Shown one piece after another: positions 7,024 to 8,234 of a DNA stretch of 8,234 nt. Below the pieces are notes generated by a model, which saw nothing but the letters and a program-made list of their open reading frames with translations, made no database searches and was not told where the DNA came from. The DNA comes from Clostridia bacterium. Its GTDB lineage: Bacteria; Bacillota; Clostridia; Oscillospirales; Oscillospiraceae. The stretch's first letter is position 1. Each line of letters begins with the position of its first letter. Location of the stretch: the NCBI GenBank assembly GCA_021153265.1, contig JAGKTU010000095.1:1-8234 (forward strand), read 5' to 3'. A program made the position numbers and the translations under genes.

Positions 7024-7052
7024 TTGACATTCCTCTGCCCTTAAGCTACAAT
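7024..7052 (+). promoter_or_regulatory. Promoter of the 316-residue lipoprotein gene
   Basis: A perfect TTGACA (7024-7029), a 17-nt spacer and TACAAT (7047-7052) form a strong sigma-A promoter with the same boxes and spacing as the alpha-galactosidase promoter. The predicted start is near 7059, giving a leader of about 55 nt. The leader holds a small hairpin, TGGAC-TTTC-GTCCA (7071-7084), and ends with the ribosome binding site AGGAGG (7102-7107). Confidence 0.85.
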
Positions 7053-7113
7053 AGTAGCATACACGAAAATTGGACTTTCGTCCAGTAATTTAGCTGGTTT
7101 TAGGAGGTTTTTT

Positions 7114-8064
7114 ATGGGCAAAGGGAGAAAATTTTGGTGTCTTGTATTGGTGATCAGCATTTTGCTGAGCCTGTTTACCGCCTGTGAGGAAGAAACCCCC
7201 ACCAAAAAACGCCGCCGTTCCAAGAAGGACGACGACGAGAAAAAAGAAATCGTCACGGAATTCACCTTAGACGATCTGTTAGGGTCCTGGACGGTAAAAA
7301 CCGAGGATTATGAAGCTACGCTGGTCTTCGAGGAAGCGGACGATGTTTACACAGCCAAGTGGACAGTATACGACTTCGTCAAGGAAGTCTGGAACGAGGA
7401 AACCTTTCAGATCAAAGAGCGCTCCGGTTTCACCCTGCTCTCGCTGATGGCGGATGGGCGAATCGAATCCTTCACCATTGCACCCTTCGGGCAGACTTTG
7501 TACTTTGAAGGACTATATTACACCAATTCGGATAAAAATGTGGGGTTTCCGGCAGATACGGAAAAATATGCGTTTATCCGGGATGGACAGCAGACCATGG
7601 CGATGCAAAATGTGTTCCTTGGTATGACTTATGAGGAAGTGGACCGCAATTATCTTTTAGTTGGTCCGTTGGAAGCACAGTCATACAGTAACTTCCCCTA
7701 CTCTGCTACCACCCACGATGTGGATGCCGATGTTCCGAACTATGGCAGCAGTTGGGCGTACTTCCGGTTCGATGCGGATCAGCGGCTGGCTCAGACCTAT
7801 CTGCATATATTCCGGAGCGATTACTCCAGCGCCAGCACTTTCAAGGCACTGACAGAAGCATGGCTGACAGAGGCAACGGAAATATACGGCGAATACACCA
7901 TGACAGAGGGCTCTTATACCAGCTACGACGATAAACACCACATATATCACACATATCACTGGGATTTGGGGAATGTAGTTTGCGAAATCGAGTTCAACTT
8001 TATCGATACGGTTGATAATCTGAATAGCGTGTCAAAGACATATACGCTGAAAGAATATGCATAA
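7114..8064 (+). CDS. Putative lipoprotein of unknown function
   Basis: I do not recognise a named family. The 316-residue protein starts with a basic, hydrophobic signal (KFWCLVLVISILLSLFTAC), giving a lipobox FTAC and lipidated C24, so it is probably anchored outside the membrane. A highly charged linker follows (KKRRRSKKDDDEKKE, 31-45). Residues about 50-155 look like a small beta barrel: LLGSWTVKTEDYEATLVFEE, then alternating strands ending FGQTLYFEGLYY, reminiscent of lipocalin-like 'how much signal remains' domains common in Clostridia lipoproteins. Residues about 165-260 contain NVFLGMTYEEVDRNYLLVG, like the 'G-M-T-x-x-E-V' helix of BamE/BLIP-type folds, followed by strands and a helix (FKALTEAWLTEATEIYGEY). 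These fold ideas are inference from pattern only. ATG 7114 has AGGAGG 6 nt upstream. The gene appears more AT-rich, with more ATA and TTA codons, than murA or the GH36 gene. Confidence 0.85.
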   Translation: MGKGRKFWCLVLVISILLSLFTACEEETPTKKRRRSKKDDDEKKEIVTEFTLDDLLGSWTVKTEDYEATLVFEEADDVYTAKWTVYDFVKEVWNEETFQIKERSGFTLLSLMADGRIESFTIAPFGQTLYFEGLYYTNSDKNVGFPADTEKYAFIRDGQQTMAMQNVFLGMTYEEVDRNYLLVGPLEAQSYSNFPYSATTHDVDADVPNYGSSWAYFRFDADQRLAQTYLHIFRSDYSSASTFKALTEAWLTEATEIYGEYTMTEGSYTSYDDKHHIYHTYHWDLGNVVCEIEFNFIDTVDNLNSVSKTYTLKEYA

Positions 8065-8118
8065 ATCCATATTTTTAGGGCGGTGGCACTGAGCCACCGC
8101 CCTTATTTGATGCATATT
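8054..8118. repeat. 9-bp inverted repeat enclosing the terminator and both convergent stop codons
   Basis: AATATGCAT (8054-8062) is the exact reverse complement of ATGCATATT (8110-8118). The pair flanks the 11-bp terminator hairpin. The left arm runs into the stop codon of the rightward gene (8062-8064) and the right arm into that of the leftward gene (8117-8119). The core ATGCAT is itself palindromic, so chance is not excluded. Confidence 0.5.
8077..8108 (+). terminator. Hairpin terminator after the lipoprotein gene
   Basis: An 11-bp perfect stem, AGGGCGGTGGC (8077-8087) with GCCACCGCCCT (8093-8103), has an ACTGA loop and is followed by TATTT (8104-8108). It starts 13 nt after the stop codon. 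On the minus strand the stem is followed by an A-rich and not a T-rich stretch, so it should act mainly rightward. Confidence 0.82.
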
Positions 8119-8234
8119 ATGCCCAGTCGCCCATGTTTTCTCCGCTGCCCGGTTCGTCTTTCGGCTCGGTGGCAGGGGGTTCGGTTGCGGGAGGCTCGGT
8201 GGGCTTGTTCTGGTTTCCGGAGGGTCGGGTGGGC
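8117..8234 (-). CDS. C-terminal tail of an unidentified protein (partial at right edge)
   Basis: On the minus strand an open frame runs from the window edge to TAA at 8119-8117, giving 38 residues. It is Pro/Thr/Glu-rich with a short repeat (PTEPPATEPPATEPKDEP) and ends GSGENMGDWA. Such low-complexity tails occur at the ends of class A penicillin-binding proteins and other extracytoplasmic Firmicutes proteins, but the domain that would identify it lies outside the window, so no function is assigned. Support for coding comes from the uninterrupted frame, the P/T/E repeat and the terminator placed between it and the convergent gene. Confidence 0.65.
   Translation of the reverse strand, partial: PTRPSGNQNKPTEPPATEPPATEPKDEPGSGENMGDWA

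Overview
The window looks like chromosomal DNA from a Gram-positive, fairly GC-rich Clostridia-type bacterium (Oscillospiraceae/Ruminococcaceae-like is my guess). The signs are consensus sigma-A promoters, strong AGGAGG-type ribosome binding sites, lipoprotein signal peptides, compact hairpin terminators and protein sequences of Firmicutes flavour. The taxonomic call is inference from style, not a database match.

Layout, left to right: (1) the 3' end of an RsmF-type rRNA cytosine methyltransferase, + strand, cut by the window edge; (2) murA, + strand, with its own extended -10 promoter and a TTG start; (3) a double hairpin, the second half a symmetric bidirectional terminator, separating murA from the convergent gene; (4) an M18 metallo-aminopeptidase, - strand; (5) a 126-bp divergent promoter region with back-to-back promoters; (6) a complete GH36 alpha-galactosidase, + strand, closed by a strong terminator; (7) a Cthe_2159/DUF4353-type carbohydrate-binding lipoprotein, - strand, convergent with (6); (8) a 201-bp divergent gap holding a consensus promoter; (9) a lipoprotein of unknown function, + strand; (10) a hairpin terminator; (11) the last 38 codons of a - strand gene with a Pro/Thr/Glu-rich tail, cut by the right edge.

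The genes mostly alternate in strand, each with its own promoter and/or terminator, so this is a series of single-gene transcription units and not an operon. The functions are housekeeping (rRNA modification, peptidoglycan precursor synthesis, cytosolic peptide turnover) plus alpha-galactoside use and two surface lipoproteins. The alpha-galactosidase and the carbohydrate-binding lipoprotein are neighbours and could both serve plant-glycan use, but they are convergent, so any link is conjecture.

I found no RNA genes, insertion sequences, CRISPR arrays, phage genes or defence-type systems. No clearly new multi-gene system is visible. The items most worth a second look are the two lipoproteins, the paired hairpins after murA, and the promoter architecture.
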